Assembly: GCA_037179515.1 (NCBI GenBank)
Contig: JAXCGZ010007660.1
Location: 46,001-110,000 of the forward strand
Source: Halocaridina rubra
Taxonomy: Eukaryota > Arthropoda > Malacostraca > Decapoda > Atyidae
DNA length: 64,000 bases
Direction of reading: 5' to 3'
Of the stretch, positions 26,328 through 64,000 are shown piece by piece (the first letter of the stretch is position 1; each line of letters starts with the position of its first letter). The notes under the pieces are model-generated. The model was not told the DNA's origin. It saw nothing but the letters and a program-made list of their open reading frames with translations, and did not search any database. A program made the translations under genes and the position numbers.

Positions 26328-29300
26328 CGTGCATAGAGCTGCTGCTTTGTCACAAGTACCTGCTGTTTAAAATAAGATGTTGGAAACAAGTGAGAATGCA
26401 GTGCTTGGTGAATGAAAAGAAAGTGTGCAATAGGATAATCTAGCAAAAGTGGAGTTATATTTGGGATGTTAAAGTACGTTGAAAGACATCCTTGAGGTGA
26501 GATACATAAACGGGTCTTGTGATCAAACAAATTTTTTTTTTCTTCAGCTGTGGGAAATGTCTCACAGCCAGAGCTGTAAAAGAAAATGTTGAAATAATAG
26601 AGTAAATAATGATTAAAAGCTGCATAATGCTTATAGTGTTTAGTGTTGTTATCTTCTCATAGTATTAACTCAAGCACTTTAGAAAACTTACCAGCTTATT
26701 ATATTTGTCATGGTGGGGTAATGTATTGTAGTCCTGTCCTAGCATTTATACAGTATAGGAGTTTTTGGTAGTCATAAAAACTGTAGCCTGTGAGTACTGT
26801 ATGTATTTATGTTTGGGTTTATTAGCTCTTTTGAGTTTTACTTGAACAAAGAGGTTTTCTTAGTGGAGTTTTACTAAAGGAGTAGAATCTTAACTAATAT
26901 AACATTATTATTTACAAAAAAGGAAACAACAGTACAATATTACTTACTTGAATAATGCAAGTCTGTGTCCATTTTACAATAGCCGTGGTGCCAAATACAA
27001 AAGGTTTAATAGCTGTGATTAGTTAAATGTTGCTTTTAGAGTCCCCAAAATATTACTAGCTCATGTTGACTAAAACTTAAATTATGATCGTCTGTTTTTA
27101 AGTAAGCATTGAGTAAGTTAGCTTTAATTGGAATAAAGAAGAGCTCTGGCCATTGTGATATAATCTTATTTCGTTACAGCGTTATTAGACCTGTTAATTT
27201 AGCACCGTGCATTGATGTTCTGTATAAGTTGTTGAATGTAGAGAGTTTGTCTATACAATTGAGACTGTGCTTCTTTGATATGGAGATGCACTTCTTATAT
27301 CCAATTTCTAATGAGAATAATGCAGTTCATTTACTGTATTTCTCGTACTTAAATATGACATACTTTTTTCCTTGCTGACTGAAAGGTTACAATTTAGGCC
27401 TTTATAAATTGTCTGTGGTTAGTGTGCTAGTTTGGTATTATTGAATTTAAATATGAATTTTGCTTATTTTATATATGCTTTACTATTGTTTTTGCTACCT
27501 AAATCTTATGCACATACTACATACACTCTTAGGTATGAACAAGAATACCTTATAAGAGTAAATTAGTTTCTTGGCAATATAATATATACAAGATGCTATT
27601 TTATACCTTATAAGATAAACCTTAGCAAAGGAAGGTTATTTATTTCCAAATGTATCTGATGTGTCAAATGATTCATACATTTTACGCCTGCATATACTGT
27701 CATCTTTGTTGATATTTCAGGATTGTGTTCTCTTTTGCTCTTCTTTTTCATATCTTCAGCTTTAGTGTCTAGTCTTAACACCAAAGAGTTTTGAAAGAAA
27801 GAAGTGGAGCAAAATATTTCAAATCTTGAAAATTCATCATATATTGGCAAGTCTGTGCAAGTATAATATGGTAATACTTTTTCTTCTAATTGTCATTCAT
27901 TCCGTGTGTGTAGAGTATGGAATTTACTGTTTCTACTCTTAACCCCTATTCATCAACTTTCAAGTAGATTTATGACATAGACTTCAAAAAAGAATTTTAT
28001 ATTTTTGTTTTTGGTGCATGTGCCCAGTCAACCTCTGAAGGTACAAAAATCAACATGCCATTTTGTAAATCCTGGATCACAATCACATTTCTCAAATATA
28101 TAACCAGTTATGGAAATGAAGTCGTTATTAATTGCTTTAGAAGTAAATTTTTTTTTAAAGCTAAGGTTTTTAGGCGAAACTTTACCCTTCAACTTTTTGA
28201 GCAACTCAAGCTCTATACCAAAGAGTGAAAAATGTCTAATACAATACAGCCTTAGCGGGAAGTATTCTGTGGTCCTCAAATTATACTGTGAACTCGGCCT
28301 CAAATATTTATAAATTATGATCTCATAAAATACAACTTTCATTATAAGTTGTTCTGACATAGCCAAAGCGATTATCTCCCTTTTATTTTTAAAGAGTAAT
28401 GGGTAAAAGGAGTCTTGTTTAATCTTAGCCTATACTCTGCAGGAAGGTGCTTTCATGACTTGGTGAAAGTACTAAATATCTGCAGTGTGGTTTTAAGCTT
28501 GTGAAGTACCAACTGTTTTCAGGTCGTTAATTAAATTTTATCTTATTTAAAAAAAGTTGTCTCAACTGTTTTCCTGACAGAAAACAGAAAAAGAGGTCAC
28601 TTTGCTAACTTCATTATGATGTGGCATCTTTTACGATGAAAAATTGACAAAGTGGAAGAAGGGAAATGGAGAAAGGAGAGAAATCTTCTATCTATACAAA
28701 CTGGCTGCAATCCTCCTTGAAAGCACCCATTCACCAGAAGACACTCTCGTCTCCTTTCAAGTTTATCTCACTCATTACTAACACATCCTTTTTTATCTGA
28801 AACACGTTAACCAATATCCTTCCTTTTACCCTCACTCGTTTCACAACTACGCATATGTAGAGACCTAATTACAAGGATTCTGTCTGAGTTTTCCTAAAGA
28901 GACCCAACTCTTATGCCTTGACTCTGCTTGAGGAAAATATTAAGGAGGGTCTTCCCAGTCTCCTCGCTCTGTACCAATTAGTGTTAATTTTAGGGCAGAG
29001 GCAGTATTCTTGTTCCCCAACCCAGGAGAAAAATAGAAATCTAAAGTGAGAGAAGGTGAAGTTTGGGAAGCTGATTATGCTACGTTACTCACTTGGTTAA
29101 TATCTCTCAAAAGCATTAGTGGATGTGCAAAAGTTGAATGAATAGTGAGGTGTGGATAGCTTAAAAGTAGTGAGGGAGAAGAGGATTTTATCTGATAGTG
29201 GAGGAGTATAAACAGAAAACGATATCCAGAAGTTGTTAATTTAGAGTAAAAAAAAAAATTAGTGAAGCAACTCTTGTAGAATGCTAAATGTCACTGAGTG

Positions 29301-30284
29301 GAACATGTAAAGTGTCTTTGAAAGGCATGTATCAGTACTGAGATAAAAGTGGTAATGAAGACAAGACATTCAGTGGCTAAGCCATGGGTATAGATTATAT
29401 CGCTACAATACCAGAAGGAAGGACAGGTTGCAGCAAATTAGTTCTGTAGACTGCATAATATCTACTAAAGAAGGGGACAAACCAGTGAAATGGTGGAGCA
29501 TGTACTGCTAATATGTAATGGGGAAATTGAGACAAGATGCATTGTTTTAAGACTATGAATTGCAGAATATTACAGTTGTCTCAGTTATTAACTGGATTCA
29601 TCACTAGACATGGAAGTAATTCGCTCTAAGTCACGAGCCTTTCATAAATGTGTCGATACTTGGCATGTAACCTATTCCCAGCCTTGCACATATGGTAATG
29701 TACTTTATGTACAGTAATAAACTATGTTTACTCTTACATATAGCCTCAATTCTCTGTTGAGGTAAATTTCATATCCTGAGATGATAATGTTGACAGTGGG
29801 AATGGTCAGCGGTGCTAATGGGATGAAGTGATGAGCGATACTAAATAAAAGAGGAGACATCAGGCTAGCATCTGATATGGCAAACAAAACACTAATTCTA
29901 ATCTGAATTTCTTTCACATTTTGCTTTGTAGACTGATTGGTAGACTTCTTTTTCCACATTCGCTCTACTTCAGGTAGTGATGAGTTTTCAACTGGTCTGG
30001 AACTTCAAATTTCTGCTGTAAAGTTAACATTACCATTTACACTTTTCGGCAACATTTCACACAAGGGTACTTCGCAAATGCAGTGGAAACATGTGTAGCA
30101 ACACTAGATATTACTCAGGCAAGTGTCGGACAAAGACTGGCTCACTTGGCACTCTACGTTCTCTTCACTCAGCTGCCATGCTGTCTTGGTGTGCATGCAA
30201 AATACAGTCTTCGAGAGTCACGTTCTTTCCACTTTAATTTTGAAGATTTTCTGATTTTTTTTTTTTTATATATTTATCATAAAT
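26328..30284. other. Long unique stretch without a supported gene
   Basis: Likely begins with the 3' UTR of the small plus-strand gene. The remainder has only short, unsupported open frames on both strands and no recognised transposon. It is one of the few large repeat-poor parts of the window. Confidence 0.45.
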
Positions 30285-32254
<1,970 letters not shown>

Positions 32255-32559
32255 CACAGTGCTCCCTCGTTTATCACGGGGGTTCGGTTTTGGGACTGGC
32301 CGTGATAGGTGAAAATCCGTGAAGTAGGATCACTATATATACATAGGTAGTTTACATTTATGTTTACCTTTACTGTATAAACTCTCCGTGGACTGTTAAC
32401 AAACCACCTTTTACTTTATTAATAACAGCGTGCAAGCGTAAATTTATATGAACGTGATAGGTAACCTTACCGTAAATGAGGTGATGATGACGTGTACAGA
32501 CTCCAGAGGAAATTATTCCGCAGCCAATAACAGCTTTACGGCTGCTTTTTGCGAGAGAA

Positions 32560-34295
32560 GAACCTGGCAATGTGGAGTTGCTGTCGCTGTTTCTTCTTTT
32601 GTTGGAAGATGGTCTTGTAAGGAGTTATGGCATCATCGAGAAGATTGCAAAAGGTCACCGAACGAACCATATTATCGTTGTGTTCCTTCGAGAGTTGTTA
32701 GACTGCTTTCACATGTTCATATTTGGCTGCCAGATGTTCGAGTGCAAGGCCAGGTTCTTCAATTTCTTCGTGCGTTTCCTCTGGTTGTTCTTCTTCCTCT
32801 TCTTCGCTCACTGATTTTGTCATTTCCTTCAAGTCTTCGTCAGTCAAAGGCTGCGGGTGGCAGTCGATCAGTTCATTCACGTCTTCGTGAGCCATATCTT
32901 TAAAGCCTTCTCCTCCTAGAAATGTAGCCAACTTCACAGCTTTCGCAACTGCCGAGTTATGGACTTTGTCAGGAGCGAATCCCTTGTAGTCGTAGATGAC
33001 TTCCGGCCACAATTTTTTCCAGCTGGCATTAATTGTGGCAGGCTTCATCTCTGATTGCATTCTGAATATTTTGAAGGCATGTAGCAATCGTGTAGTTACG
33101 CCAGTAAGTCTTCAGTGCGAATTCTTTGTCCGAATCCATGGATTCAACCAGGTTCGCCAGGGTATTTTGTGTGTAGAGGGCCTTGAACTCACGATAAACA
33201 CCTTGATCCATAGGCTGAATCAGTGATGTTGTATTCGGTGGCAGGAACTCTACTTGAACACTGTCATATTCGAGATTAGTTGCGTGGCCACCAGCATTAT
33301 CCATCAAAAGAAAGGCTTTAAATTCAAGGCCCTTCTCTGCAAGATAAACTTTGACCTGAGGGATAAAGCATTGGTGAAACCAGTCTGATGTGAGGCTTTT
33401 TGTGATCTAGGTTATGCATCCAATACACTGGCAGCAGATTCTTATTCTTATTCTTCAAAGCCCTAGGGTCCTTAGACTTGTAGATAAGCCCGGGCTTTAA
33501 TATGAAGCCCGCAGCATACCCGCACATGACGAGGGTAACGCGGTTTTGTGCGCTATAAATCCCGGGGCTTTAGCTTCTTCCTTAAAGAGAAAAGTGTGAG
33601 ATGGTATTCTCTTCCTAAATAAGCCAGTCTCATCCATGTTAAAGACTTGCTAAGGAGCATATTCGCCTTCCTCGATAATTTTCTTGAAGTCGTTTCTCAC
33701 GTAATCTTCAGCTGCAGCTGTATCTGCAGAGGCAGCTTTGCCATGCACCGAAATACTGTTTAGGCCATAGTGTTTTTGAAATTTGGCGAACCATCCCTTG
33801 CTTGCCACGAACGATTATTTCCTTGGTGGAGAATTGATGGAGGGTCCTGGTTGTGGGTCGTCGATATCCTCTTCTCTCTCCTCCTCCTCACGGTCGCCAC
33901 TGTCGTCGTCGGGTTCGTTTCCAGCGAATATCTCGTACAGCTTCTTCGCCTTTGTTTGTTTGATATTGGTGTCTAAAGCTGATGTTCTTCCTGCAATCAG
34001 CAATCCACAGGGCCAAAGCAGATTCCATCTGCACTATTATCTTATTGCGGGGTGTTACGACCCTCGTCGCTGTTTTACAAAATTAAATAGTCTCTGTTTT
34101 CCTGATATTTGCCTCGTCCTTTTTGATATATCGAACAGTAGATTCGTTGATGCCAAAATAGCAGCCGACATCCGCGAACCTTCTTCCTTCCTTCAGCATA
34201 TCTAACAGTTTTACCTTTTCTGTTATGGTTAACATCTTTTGCCGCTTAGGCTTACTACCAGAAGCCATAGAAGATGAAGGATGCTTGGGAGGCAT
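32560..34295 (-). pseudogene. Tigger-like transposase 2, frameshifted
   Basis: It starts MPPKHPSSSMASGSKPKRQK, followed by a CENP-B-type helix-turn-helix ('TITEKVKLLDMLKEGRRFADVG...INESTVRYIKK', residues about 22-60). Downstream pieces are an acidic stretch (34003-33815), the first catalytic block 'NMDETGLFRKRIPSHTF' (about 33640), the second 'MMDNAGGHATNLEY' (33307) and 'LPPNTTSLIQPMDQG' carrying the third Asp, then a C-terminal region ending in an acidic tail (33087-32698). All three catalytic aspartates are readable, but the pieces lie in different frames, so the gene is inactive. Intact enzymes of this family cut and paste the element at TA sites. Confidence 0.83.
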
Positions 34296-34529
34296 TGCAG
34301 AAGTTGAAAAATGAAAGTAAAAAAATCACAAGCACAATGTATTTAGAAGCACAACACAAACGGCAAGCATGTAAGTTAGACTGAACGGGTGAGGCGAGAC
34401 AATGGAAGATGCTGGGAGAATGAAGCTTCTATCAAAAAGCCAATCAGACCCCATGATACAGAACATACAGAAAAGCAGTTCTGTCGTTCGTCGTCTCCCA
34501 CCCGTTCAGCCAATACATACCATGAACTA

Positions 34530-35110
34530 TCTCACGTAGGTGCGACCCTTTGCGTTTTCCAAGACACCAATACAGTGTACGCTATCGTTCCTATTTTACA
34601 TGGTGTAATACTGTGAGTTACATGTTTAAATTTATGTTTTTCCATTATTTATTACTGTTTTATTATTCTTAGGCTAGGAAATACTTTTTTTTTATCAATA
34701 AAATAATGAAAATACTTAAAATTTTAGTATGTACTAGCTCACGTAGGTGCGACCCTTTTCGTTTTCCGAAACGCCGATACCGGTATCGTATTTTACATGG
34801 TGCAATACTGTGAGTTACATGTTTAATTTTATGTTTTTTTTACTATTTTTTACTGTTCTTATTCTTAGGCTAGGAAATACTTTTTTTTTTTAATCTATAA
34901 TATAATGAAAATACTGGAAATTTTAATATGTGGTAACTCACGTAGGTGCGACCTTTTGTGTTTTCTGAAACGCCGATACCGGTATCGTACTTTCAGTGGT
35001 GCAGAGTTACATGTTTAAATTTATGTTGTTTACTATTTTTTACTGTTTTATTATTTTTAAGTTGGGAAATACCTTTTTTTCAATAAAATTATGAAAAATA
35101 TATTTTTTTT
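34530..35110. repeat. Three tandem subterminal units in Tigger 2
   Basis: Each unit holds CTCACGTAGGTGCGACC, then GTGAGTTACATGTTTAA or a close variant, then a T-rich run and AATAAAATAATGAAAATAC. The related element at 30285-31013 has a single unit. They could be transposase binding sites, but nothing in the sequence proves it. Confidence 0.8.
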
Positions 35111-35250
35111 AGTAAATAATGAAAATACTGAAATTTTGAATTTTTTAATATTTTAATATTATTGCATATATCCAGAAAAAAAAATGCTCGACAAAAAAAC
35201 AGCGATGAACTGAATTCGTGATAGGTGAACCGCGATATCGCGAGAGTCCA

Positions 35251-35359
<109 letters not shown>

Positions 35360-35469
35360 CGAGGGAATTGGGAATTCTCCTCTGTATTTTTTCTTCCCAA
35401 AGAGTCATAGTATTTTGCCTTGACTCAGCCACTCTCCTTATAAGGGGAAAAATGGCTCATATATACTGT

Positions 35470-36592
35470 ACATAACTTTTTGTCACTGAGACAACATGGC
35501 TTCAGAGAAGGTAGATCAACAGTAACAAACTTATTAGAACTTTATGATGAGGTAAGCCGAATCTTACAGGAAAGAGAGGGCTGGGCAGAGTGTATATTCC
35601 TAGACTTCCAGAAAACATTTGATGTTGTTCCACACGGGAGACATATTAAGAAGCTGCAAGCAATGACAAGGATAGGTGGAAATGTCTTGATATGGATAAA
35701 AACATACTTATAAGGAAGGGAACAGAAGGTTAGAGTAAGACACTCAGTGTCTGAATGGAGAAGAGTTAGTAGTGGAGTTTCATAGGGTTCAGTGTTAGGG
35801 TCACATTTGTTCCTTGTATATGTAAATGACCTACCAGTCTTTAAATTCATTCATGAATATGTTTGCAGATGATGCAATGATTGTGAATCAAGTAAGAAGC
35901 GAGAACAACGGTAGAGAACTTTAGGAAGATCTAAATAGTCTGCATGAGTGGTCAGAAAAGTGTCTAATAAAATTTAATACTTCAAAATGTAAGGTAACGA
36001 GATTGAGTATAAGTGCAAGAAGACCCATGCCTGACTACTCGGTGGCAGGAGTAGAAGTTAAAGAGACAGAGAATGAGAGATCTAGGAGTAACCATACTGG
36101 CAGATTTGTCTCCATAAATGCATATAAATGGCATAGTAAGGGCAGCATATACTTCCTTAGCAAATGTAAGGGTAGCCTTCAGGCACATGGACAAGGAAAT
36201 GTTCAGAAATATCTATGTAATCTATGTGAGGCCAAAGCTTGAATATGCAACCCCCATTTTTAATCCGCACTTGAAAAAGCACGTAGTTAAGCTGGAAAAG
36301 TTCAAAGACACGCCATGATACTGGTGCCAGAAATACACAATCTCAGTTATGATAAGAGGCTGAGGGAATTAGACTTACCATCACTTGAAACTAAAAGACT
36401 GAGGGGGATTTGGTGACAGTTTTAAACTTCCCTCATGGTTATGACAGACGGGTAGGGATCAATATTTTGATATGGCTGGCACTAGAACTAGAGGTTATAG
36501 TTTGAAGGTTCGTAAGAAAACTTCTTTGCAGGATGTAAGGAAGTACTTTTTTTTTTATTGTAAGAGTAGTTGATAATTGGAATTGGCTGCAT
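35470..36592 (+). mobile_element. LINE family A, copy A7, degenerate
   Basis: Runs from 'RQHGFREGRSTVTNLLELYDEV' to 'VVDNWNWL'. It has stops and small indels (near 35712, 35786, 35845, 36090, 36310) and stops abruptly at 36592 without tail, where copy A4 begins. Confidence 0.85.
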
Positions 36593-38616
36593 ACCTGTCA
36601 CCAAAGTAGGTGTAATTCATGCCAGAGAGAAATGGTTCGATAATGGGTGTAAAAGAGCTAAGGAGTGGAGAGAAATGCTGGAAAAGGTATAGGAGGAGAA
36701 AAAACATAAATGCCTGGCAAACTTACAAAAGAGCAAGAAATGACTACCTAAGTCAAAGGAGAGAGGCAGAGAGAGACTATGAGAGGGACATCACCAGGAA
36801 GGCTAAAGAAAATCCCAAGCTTTTCCACAGCTTTATCAGAGGAAAACTGAAGGTAAAAGAACAGATTTTAAGGCTAAAGAGAGCGGATGGAAGCATCACT
36901 GAGACGGATGAAGAGATCTGCAAAGAACTGAACAAGGAGTTTCAGTCAGTATTTACAGTAGAAAATACCCCACCCCCTCAGATTGCAGTGATAGAAGCTC
37001 AAGGGCCGGTATTAGAGAACATCAACCTTACAGCCACAGAGGTATGCAAAGCGCTGATGGATTTAGATGTTCATAAAGCTACAGGTCCTGATGACATATC
37101 CCCTCATGTGCTTAAAAAATGCGCAAACACAATATCAGTGGCACTAAGTATCATATTTAAGGAGTCACTGGAGTCGGGGGAGATTCCAAGATGCTGGAAA
37201 CAAGCAAATGTGATACCTATCTTCAAAAAGGGAAGGAGGGATACGGCTCTGAACTATAGACCAGTTTCCTTGACCAGCATAGTTTGCAAAGTTATGGAGA
37301 AACTACTAAGGAAACATATCTCTCTTCACTTGGAATCCTTCAACTTTTTGTCAGTGAGGCAACATGGCTTCAGAGAAGGTAGATCAACAGTAACAAACTT
37401 ATTAGAATTTTATGATGAGGTAAGCCAAATCTTACAGGAAAGAGAGGGCTGGGCAGATTGCATATTCCTAGACTTCCAGAAAGCGTTTGACACTGTTCCA
37501 CATGGGAGACTTATTAGGGAGCTGCAATCAATGGCTAGAATAGGTGGAAATGTTTTGGGATGGATAAAAACTTACTTAGAAGGAAGGGAACAGAGGGTTA
37601 GAGTAAGACACTCAGTGTCTGAATGGAGAAGTTAGTAGTGGAGTTCCACAGGGTTCAGTTTTAGGGCCACTTTTGTTCCTTGTATATGTAAATGACCTAC
37701 CAGAGTCTGTAAATTCATTCATGAATATATTTGCAGATGATGCAAAGATTGTGAAGAAAGTAAAAAACGAGAACAATGGTAGAGAACTTCAGGAGGATCT
37801 AAATAATCTGCATGAGTGGTCAGAAAAGTGGCTAATGAAATTCAATACTTCAAAATGTAAGGTAATGAGAATGGGTACAAGTGCAAGAAGGCCCAAGCTT
37901 GACTACTCGGTGGCTGGAGTACAACTTCAAGAGACAGAAAATGAGAGAGATCTAGGAGTAAACATACTGGCAGATTTGTCTCCAGAAATACATATAAATG
38001 GCATAGTAAGGGCAGCATATGCATTCTTATCAAATGTAAGGGTAGCCTTCAGGCACATGGACAAGGAAATGTTCAGAAATATTTATGTAACCTATGTGAG
38101 GCCAAAACTCGAATATGCAGCCCCCTTTTGGAATCCGCACTTGAAAAAGCACATAGCTAAGCTTGAAAAAGTTCAAAGACATGTCACGAAACTGGTGCCA
38201 GAAATACGCAATCTCAGTTATGATGAGAGGCTGAGGGAATTAGACTTACCATCACTCGAAGCTAGAAGAGTGAGGGGGGATATGGTGACAGTCTTTAAAT
38301 TCCTTCATGGTTATGATAGAGTGGATAGGGATTGATATTTTGATATGGCTGGCTCTAGAACTAGAGGTCATAGTTTGAAGCTTCGTAAGAAAACTTCTTC
38401 GCAGGATGTAAGGAAATACTTTTTCTGTGTAAGAGTAGTTGATAAATGGAATTGGCTAAGCGAGGAGGTAGTTAATGCTATCTCAATCCATAGTTTTAAG
38501 GACAGGTATGATAAGTATCACTAAGTCTAAAATGGAACCGATGAGGAGACGGGAAGATACGAGCTTTGGGCTCTTTCCCGTAAACACAATTAGGTAATCA
38601 CAATTAGGTAATCACA
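36593..38616 (+). mobile_element. LINE family A, copy A4, recent
   Basis: It begins in the linker at the same place as A2 ('IPVTKVGVIHA') and continues to the 3' UTR hairpin and tail. The tail consists of CACAATTAGGTAAT repeated twice. Protein blocks from 'AVIEAQGPVLENINL' to 'DTVPHGRLIR' are identical to A2. It is disabled by a 2-bp loss at about 37630 (GAGAAG-TTAG where A2-type copies read GAGAAGAGTTAG) and by a CGA to TGA change at 38333-38335. 'FADDAKIV' is intact. Confidence 0.92.
36619..38335 (+). pseudogene. Reverse transcriptase of LINE A4, one frameshift and one nonsense change
   Basis: Two open segments, 36619-37635 and about 37640-38335, cover fingers, palm, thumb and part of the C-terminal region. 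The break lies between 'VRHSVSEWR' and 'VSSGVPQGS'. The second segment ends at a premature TGA within 'DRVDRDRYFDM', about 60 codons before the family's normal end. Lacking the endonuclease and carrying both lesions, it cannot be active. Confidence 0.85.
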
Positions 38617-38913
38617 CTCCTTCATGGTTATGATAGAGTGGATAGGGATCGATATTTTGATATGGCTGGCTCTAGAACTAGAGGTCATAGTTTGAAGCTT
38701 GGTAAGAAAACTTCTTTGCAGGATGTAAGGAAATACTTTTTCAGTGTAAGAGTAGTTGATAATTGGAATTGGCTAAGCGAGGAGGTAATTAATGCTATCT
38801 CAATCCATAGTTTTAAGGACAGGTATGATAAGTATCACTAAGTATAAAATGGAACCGATGAGGAGACGGGAAGATACGAGCTTTGGGCTCTTTCCCGTAA
38901 ACACAATTAGGTA
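38617..38913 (+). mobile_element. LINE family A, copy A4b, short 3' fragment on the A4 tail
   Basis: About 300 bp starting at 'LHGYDRVDRDRYFDM', joined directly to the last tail base of A4, with its own hairpin and tail CACAATTAGGTAATCACA. Its 'KLGKKTS' marks it as A3-like, so it is not a duplicate of A4's own 3' end. Confidence 0.9.
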
Positions 38914-41761
<2,848 letters not shown>

Positions 41762-41906
41762 CTTTTGGCTTTCTATAGCTATCCTAACAAAACCTCCAAA
41801 CTACATTGTAAAATGCTCCGTTTCCTCATGTAACAGGTTTTCCGTTTCATATTACCTGACAATCAGCACATAACATTATGAACAAATGCAATGGATCCCT
41901 AACATT

Positions 41907-41912
41907 TTTATT
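41907..41912 (-). promoter_or_regulatory. Polyadenylation signal of the clip protease gene
   Basis: AATAAA on minus, about 22 bases after the stop codon at 41934. A very short 3' UTR would follow from its use. Confidence 0.6.
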
Positions 41913-41933
41913 AAAAGATATCACAGTATTCTA

Positions 41934-61201
<19,268 letters not shown>

Positions 61202-61276
61202 ACTGATGGAGGAAACCTGTAAAAGAAACTATGCTTAAGCTTCTGGGCATTGTAACGCCTATAGTTTTACGAATGC

Positions 61277-61408
<132 letters not shown>

Positions 61409-61412
61409 TGGA

Positions 61413-62668
61413 ACACTAACACTCCTACTGAAGGCTCATGGACTTTGAATCTCCTGTCTTTGATGTTCTCTGGCTTAAAATATATCTCTCCACTACCACT
61501 ATATTTCTTTGCTTCTGCTACTGTTCTCCAAACTCTGCCGAGTTTGTGTCTTTCTTTGAATATCTGTCCTCTTGCCATAAGTCCTTGCTATCTTCTCATC
61601 CACATGCCAAATTTCTCTATATTGGAGACTTCAATGTACACCACAGTGAGTGTCTTAATTCTTCTCACACTGATGTGGGAGGAAGTAAGGCCCTTGTTTT
61701 CTCTATTACTCACGATCTGAAGCAAATTATCAAACATCCTACTCGAGTTCCCCATCTACATGAATATGCAGCCAACACTTGAATTTATTCTTACTTCTAA
61801 CCCTTCAAATTATCTTATTCTGTGCTTTCCCCTCTTTGTAAATCTGAAAACTCTTTGACATCAATCTCTTCAATTTTCACTCCCCTTTCACCTTTGAGCG
61901 TACCCAACATGAAGATTTGCTTAAATTCTTCTTTGAGTTCCCTTGGGATGATTATTGCTTTCAGTCCCGCATCCCTGATCTGGTAGCCCTAAAAGTTACC
62001 GAGATCATAACCTCGGGAATGGAGGCGTACATCCCCTCCTCTACAAAAGCTTTCTCTCCTCCTAAACCTTGGTTTGACCGTGCCTGCTCCATGGCTATCC
62101 AGGCAAGAAATCCGGCACATCGGTCTTACCAAGCCTCACCTTCTAATTTAACTCGCTCTGCTTTTATTGTAGCCAGGAATCACTGTACTGCTCAGATTCA
62201 AAGGTATAAGGCTTTATTATAAGAAGGAAAGTTGATGATCTTAACTCCTCTTCCACTGACAAATGTTTCTGGTCCTTAGCCAAAAACCTCTCCAAAAACC
62301 TCTGTAACTCAAGCTTTCCCCCTTTCATTCGTTCTGATGGTTCTATGGTTTGCTCTTCCACTGACAAAACCACTCTCTTTGACTCTAATTTGACTGCCAA
62401 CTCTTTTGTAAATGATTCCAATGCACCTGTCCCTCAATCTTTACCCCTCTCTAAGCCTATGCCCTCCCTTATCCTTTCTTCACGCAAAGTTCATAAGGGT
62501 CTTCGCTCGGTAAAAACAAACAAGGCATCTGGTCCTGATGGTATCCCTGCAAGGTTCCTTAAAAAGTTTGCAGATGAACTGGCTCCCGTGCTTTGCCGCC
62601 TTTTTTGCCTCATTCTATCAACTAGTATCAATCCTTCATCTTGGAAGCATGCTCTAGTTCAACCTGTT
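61413..62668 (+). mobile_element. Non-LTR retrotransposon family B, copy B2, 3'-truncated
   Basis: Begins in the endonuclease domain right after the microsatellite: 'FLYIGDFNVHHSE' (Asp/Asn pair), then the linker, then RT fingers 'SSRKVHKGLRSVKTNKAS' and 'GPDGIPARFLKKFADELAPVL', ending at 'WKHALVQPV'. The rest of the RT and the 3' end are missing. It is joined head-on to LINE A5. Stops and shifts lie around 61780-62000 and 62220. Confidence 0.82.
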
Positions 62669-63990
<1,322 letters not shown>

Positions 63991-64000
63991 ATTCATGTTT

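Overview
This is eukaryotic nuclear DNA from an arthropod, most likely a decapod crustacean. I infer this from a clip-domain serine protease (an arthropod architecture) split by many introns. The very heavy load of long (TA)n arrays (about 4.7 kb by my hand count, roughly 7% of the window) and the CR1-like, RTE-like and Tigger repeats also fit. Nothing bacterial, phage-like or CRISPR-like is present.

Host genes. (1) The best-supported gene is on the minus strand, 61216 to 41934. Nine coding exons with compatible splice phases give a 716-residue secreted clip-domain serine protease. It has a signal peptide, a roughly 300-residue cysteine-free extension, a clip domain, a Pro-rich linker and a trypsin-like domain with an intact His/Asp/Ser triad. 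Its introns are full of repeats. (2) On the plus strand, three phase-0 exons at 24740-26327 form the 3' end of a small gene I do not recognise. A possible first exon lies at 16479-16562. (3) A broken, multi-frameshift PIN/XPG-nuclease-like open frame lies at 13555-14840.

Mobile DNA. Family A is a CR1-like LINE with many 5'-truncated copies: 21-5236 and 5237-7289 on minus; 11380-12714, 31470-31973, 35470-36592, 36593-38616 and 38617-38913 on plus; 62669-63515 on minus; older copies at 15318, 42430, 47515 and 48780. Other LINEs are family B (919-2765 minus, 61413-62668 plus), an RTE-type element with a 17-bp target duplication (8103-10405), family D (20690-23150) and family E (49391-50170 minus). 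Two Tigger/pogo DNA transposons (32257-35253 and 56835-59535) have readable terminal inverted repeats and TA flanks. A deleted derivative of the first lies at 30285-31013, and smaller MITE-like elements lie at 17112-17511 and 43731-44030. Several tRNA-derived SINE copies occur, some directly against (TA)n arrays.

Layout. 1-15.9 kb is repeat mosaic plus the nuclease-like pseudogene. 16.4-26.3 kb is the unknown plus-strand gene with a possible large repeat-filled intron. 26.3-30.3 kb is mostly unique. 30.3-39.0 kb is almost solid mosaic (MITE, LINE, Tigger, LINE stack). 39.0-41.6 kb is unique. 41.9-61.2 kb is the protease gene. 61.4-64 kb is two truncated LINEs joined tail to tail, a TA array and a SINE.

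The most informative signals are the protease's unusual N-terminal extension, a compensated hairpin plus short tail at the 3' end of LINE family A, repeated stacking of A copies onto each other's tails, and a 611-bp TA array that appears to have grown inside the reverse-transcriptase reading frame of LINE D.
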